Positions 61,191 through 64,000 of a stretch of 64,000 nucleotides of DNA are shown here, in pieces (position 1 is the stretch's first letter; each line of letters starts with the position of its first letter). The stretch is from contig RSEF01000005.1 of the NCBI GenBank assembly GCA_003993805.1, forward strand, positions 21,356,740 through 21,420,739, read 5' to 3'. A program made the translations under genes and the position numbers. Under the pieces are notes generated by a model. It was given only the letters and a program-made list of their open reading frames with translations, did no database searches and was not told the origin of the DNA. Origin of the DNA: Himantopus leucocephalus (taxonomy: Eukaryota > Chordata > Aves > Charadriiformes > Recurvirostridae).

Positions 61191-63942
61191 TGTAAACTCT
61201 GACTGAATTTAGCTGGATCTCTTCAGTGTTAGATATGTTTTAGAATAGTTCCTGATTATTTTTGCTGTATGCCAAGTATGAAGAGAGCCAGAACCTCGTC
61301 TGAGCAGGTGAGTTCTAGCTCTCCCTTCTTAGCATGTCTTCCATATCTATGAACTACATTTGTTTTAAAACCCTAGTCCTTCATCACCCCTTCTTGTTCC
61401 CCTCAAGTTGAACAATTATTCCTTCTGTTGTGAAAGTAGAAACAACAATCAGAAAGTTAGGTTTGTAATTTGACATTGGTACTGACTCTCCGTCCCCACA
61501 TAATAATACTAGATAAACTACTTAATTACTTATGAACAGTAAAGCTTTCTCCTGGAAGTTCACCCCCTATCAATTCCTTATAGTCACATTTGTTCACACT
61601 GGTCTATATGAAATAGACAGTTACAATAATTATCCAAAACACAGGAGGCATATTTCCTTTTTAAATGAGTATTTCATAATTTAACAGTATGCTAAAAATG
61701 AATTTAACACTCAGGAAAAGTGTTGACAGTCTTGGAAACTGACTTATGTCTTTCTCTGCAGAGGCTACATCACTAGCAGAAGTACAAGCTTCCATCATAA
61801 TTCTCTAAACATAAACCAGTTGAATTATTTGCTCTGCTCCCTTACTGGGTCTTTAATTAGGAAATGATACAGGAAGAGAGGTTAAGTAGCTTAAAGCTTC
61901 ATGAAATGGGAAAGCAGAGATGGAAGGGGAGAAGGAAAGATGAGTGAGAACACGTTCTTCTTTAATTATTAGATTTTATAATTGTTTATGCTAAAATTTG
62001 AAGGTTTATGATTATACACACAAAATAATGGAATAGCTTAATGAAAGACACAAAATCAAACAAATTAATTAATTTTATTTTTTCTTAAAAGATTCCTGTC
62101 CCTAAATGTATTTCATTGCTGACATGGAGAATATTTCATCCACATTGTTTATTTTCTTCTCAGCCTACTTACGTTAATATATTTTGCAGAAATGCCAACA
62201 TCTGGATATTTTAATACTCCAGAGGGAGTTGGTATAGTATTGACTATACACGGGTTCCGCTGAGCTTCAAACCAGCCAATTGTTGGGTTATTTTTCAATA
62301 TAAATCAGAGCAGGCCTTATATTACCTTAATTTGTGAAAATTGCCTACGAGTTTAAGTGTTGTTTCTAGCAAGCAGCTATGTTGACATCATAACAATGGC
62401 TAAGAACCCTTTGCTATTTCTGTACTTCTAAAACCAGTGGTTTGCTGTGGGACAATACAGTTGGCAGTAACGTAGGACTAAGCAGAACCTCTAGAAGCTC
62501 TAGAACTTACATGCCAAAGAATTGTCCAGCAGTTGCTCTGACCATAACATACTGCTGTGGTAAAATGAAGTTTCAAATCTACAGTAATGAATCAGATATT
62601 AAAAGACCTTTTCTCCCAAAAGCAAAACCAAATGAGATCAGACAGTAACAGTTTTTATTCAGTTCCAAGCCAAGACTACATATTCTCAAAAAACCCCAAT
62701 TAATTTATTTAAATTCTGAAATACACTTACAAAAATGATTAACATATTAGTGATCTCACTTCACAATTTCAAATCTTATTCAAATTCTACAGAATTATCC
62801 AACAAATCGTATAGGTAATTCTTTTGGCCTATGTAATTATTGCGTAAAACTAGGATTTATGTAAAAATTCCTCAAGCAATTTAATTTTATTAGTGTCACA
62901 TAATAAAGTAATCAGAGATGATAACTGCAACAGTGACTTTTTCACTTAAAGCAAATAAAATAGAACTTTAAAAAGCATCTGCAAATATATGGCTAGCATT
63001 TATGAGCACTAACAATTAATTATAATTAAAGGTCATATAAGAGTAAACATATGCCTCCAACACACATTTATTTCAGCCTTCTGTAAGCCTGCAGTGGTGC
63101 GCTGAAAAATGACAACGGTAATTGTCCAAGACATGCTGTGTGCCATGGGGAAGTTAGGAGGAGATTTTGAGCTTTGAAGGAGGTGAAATGGTAGACTGTA
63201 AAATGGGAAGAATAGTGCATCTGTATGTATTTGTGTGGTGATTATACAAGTATACGTGTATAAGATTCACAATTTACTGCAGAACAAAAATATTTTATTC
63301 TTATTTATATTTTTTGTTAATCTATTTTGTGTTTTCAAAATTCATGTCTCTATCCCTTCTGTGAATTCTGTTATTCTGCCTCTTCTTCAGAACAGAGGGT
63401 TATACAGACTCATCAGAAGTCACAGAGAATAATATTCCAATTTTCATATTGTAGCTGGCCAGCAAAGCAAATGAGGAAGAACTGAATACTGTAAAGAGCT
63501 TTGCTTTGTCCAGGAAAGGTTAGGTCCTGAAAAAAACTTTATATGTTTTGCATATATCAAAAAATGTACATAAACTACGAATGTGTGTGCAAACAGAAAA
63601 ATTACTTAGTAGAAAAGCTGTTCTCATGTAAGTGTGCATGGATGCTCTTCTGACTGATCTGGTACAAAACAGATCCCATCATGACAAGCATATGCCTCAC
63701 TCCTGGGAGTTCATGACTTCATCCTCAAAATAAATGATGAAACATATAGGAGTAATTTCATATCCAATGTTCAGCTGAATGACAGCCACACACTGTGAAG
63801 AACTGTTGTCTCAGGCAGTAAATGTTTACTCTCTACAACTCTTGGCCACTATTACAGTTCACATTTTTTCTGAGAATTGTAGTGAGACCACAGTGAAACA
63901 CAACTTCAGATGTGGAGATGTAAGTTAAAGATGTAGGTATTT
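61191..63942. other. Unique AT-rich non-coding DNA
   Basis: No gene supported. The stretch at about 63005-63140 combines AACAATTAATTATAATTAAA with an AGGTCA half-site and then a balanced sequence with isolated CpGs, which may be a conserved element. The region around 62235-62360 has a similar look. Confidence 0.4.
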
Positions 63943-64000
63943 TCACAGAATCACATAATGTTCAGAGTTGGAAGGGACCTCTGCAGATCATCTAGTCCAA
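63943..64000 (-). mobile_element. CR1 LINE 3' end, minus strand, cut by window edge
   Basis: The plus strand reads TCACAGAATCACATAATG, then AGTTGGAAGGGACCTCTGCA and GATCATCTAGTCCAA up to the last base. This is the reverse complement of the CR1 3' end with its tandem ATTCTGTG-like tail. The rest of the element lies beyond the window. Confidence 0.95.

Noticed and set aside
1..64000. tRNA, rRNA, CRISPR arrays, operons, phage or plasmid features
   Set aside because: None seen; the sequence is vertebrate non-coding DNA, so bacterial-type features are not expected.

Overview
The window looks like a 64-kb stretch of a bird genome and contains no protein-coding gene that I can support. The avian call rests on recognisable interspersed repeats. 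There are CR1 LINE 3' ends (60250-60479 on +, 53188-53558 on -, and 63943-64000 on - running off the end of the window). There is also a nearly full-length solo LTR of the avian ERVL-type family at 55773-56368, and a second, more decayed relative at 2901-3190. The ERVL-type LTR and the low CR1 density fit a neoavian bird, but I cannot name the species or chromosome.

The sequence is AT-rich and repeat-poor, with long stretches of unique non-coding DNA, as in an avian gene desert or a very large intron. The longest open frames are 139 and 137 codons, about what chance gives in AT-rich DNA of this length. None carries a domain I recognise. No tRNA, rRNA, CRISPR array or bacterial-type feature was seen.

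Layout. 1-12.4 kb: unique AT-rich DNA with an old minus-strand LTR (2.9-3.2 kb) and an unassigned GC-richer block (4.2-4.7 kb). 9-15.6 kb: a candidate minus-strand LTR with well-spaced CCAAT, TATA and poly(A) signals (12.5-12.8 kb), several G/T-rich simple tracts and two strong G-quadruplex motifs on opposite strands. 17-22 kb: a short segment between 20-bp direct repeats, an 18-bp perfect palindrome, a GC-richer block, and a 121-bp tandem duplication with a single N at its join. 22-32.5 kb: unique DNA with several stretches that look like conserved regulatory elements. 32.6-33.3 kb: a poly-C run, a 277-base assembly gap and a CpG-rich flank. 33.3-53 kb: mostly unique DNA. 53.2-53.6 kb: a CR1 cluster ending in a near-perfect 52-bp inverted duplication. 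54.6-64 kb: an AT microsatellite, the ERVL-type LTR, two further CR1 pieces and a GC-richer block.

The most notable observations are the hairpin-forming CR1 inverted duplication (53493-53610), the CpG-rich island cut by the assembly gap (32872-33290), the G-quadruplex pair (14467-14816), the 123-bp-period duplication, and several homeodomain- or SOX-motif-rich stretches that could be distal enhancers. All functional statements about the non-coding DNA are inference from sequence appearance.
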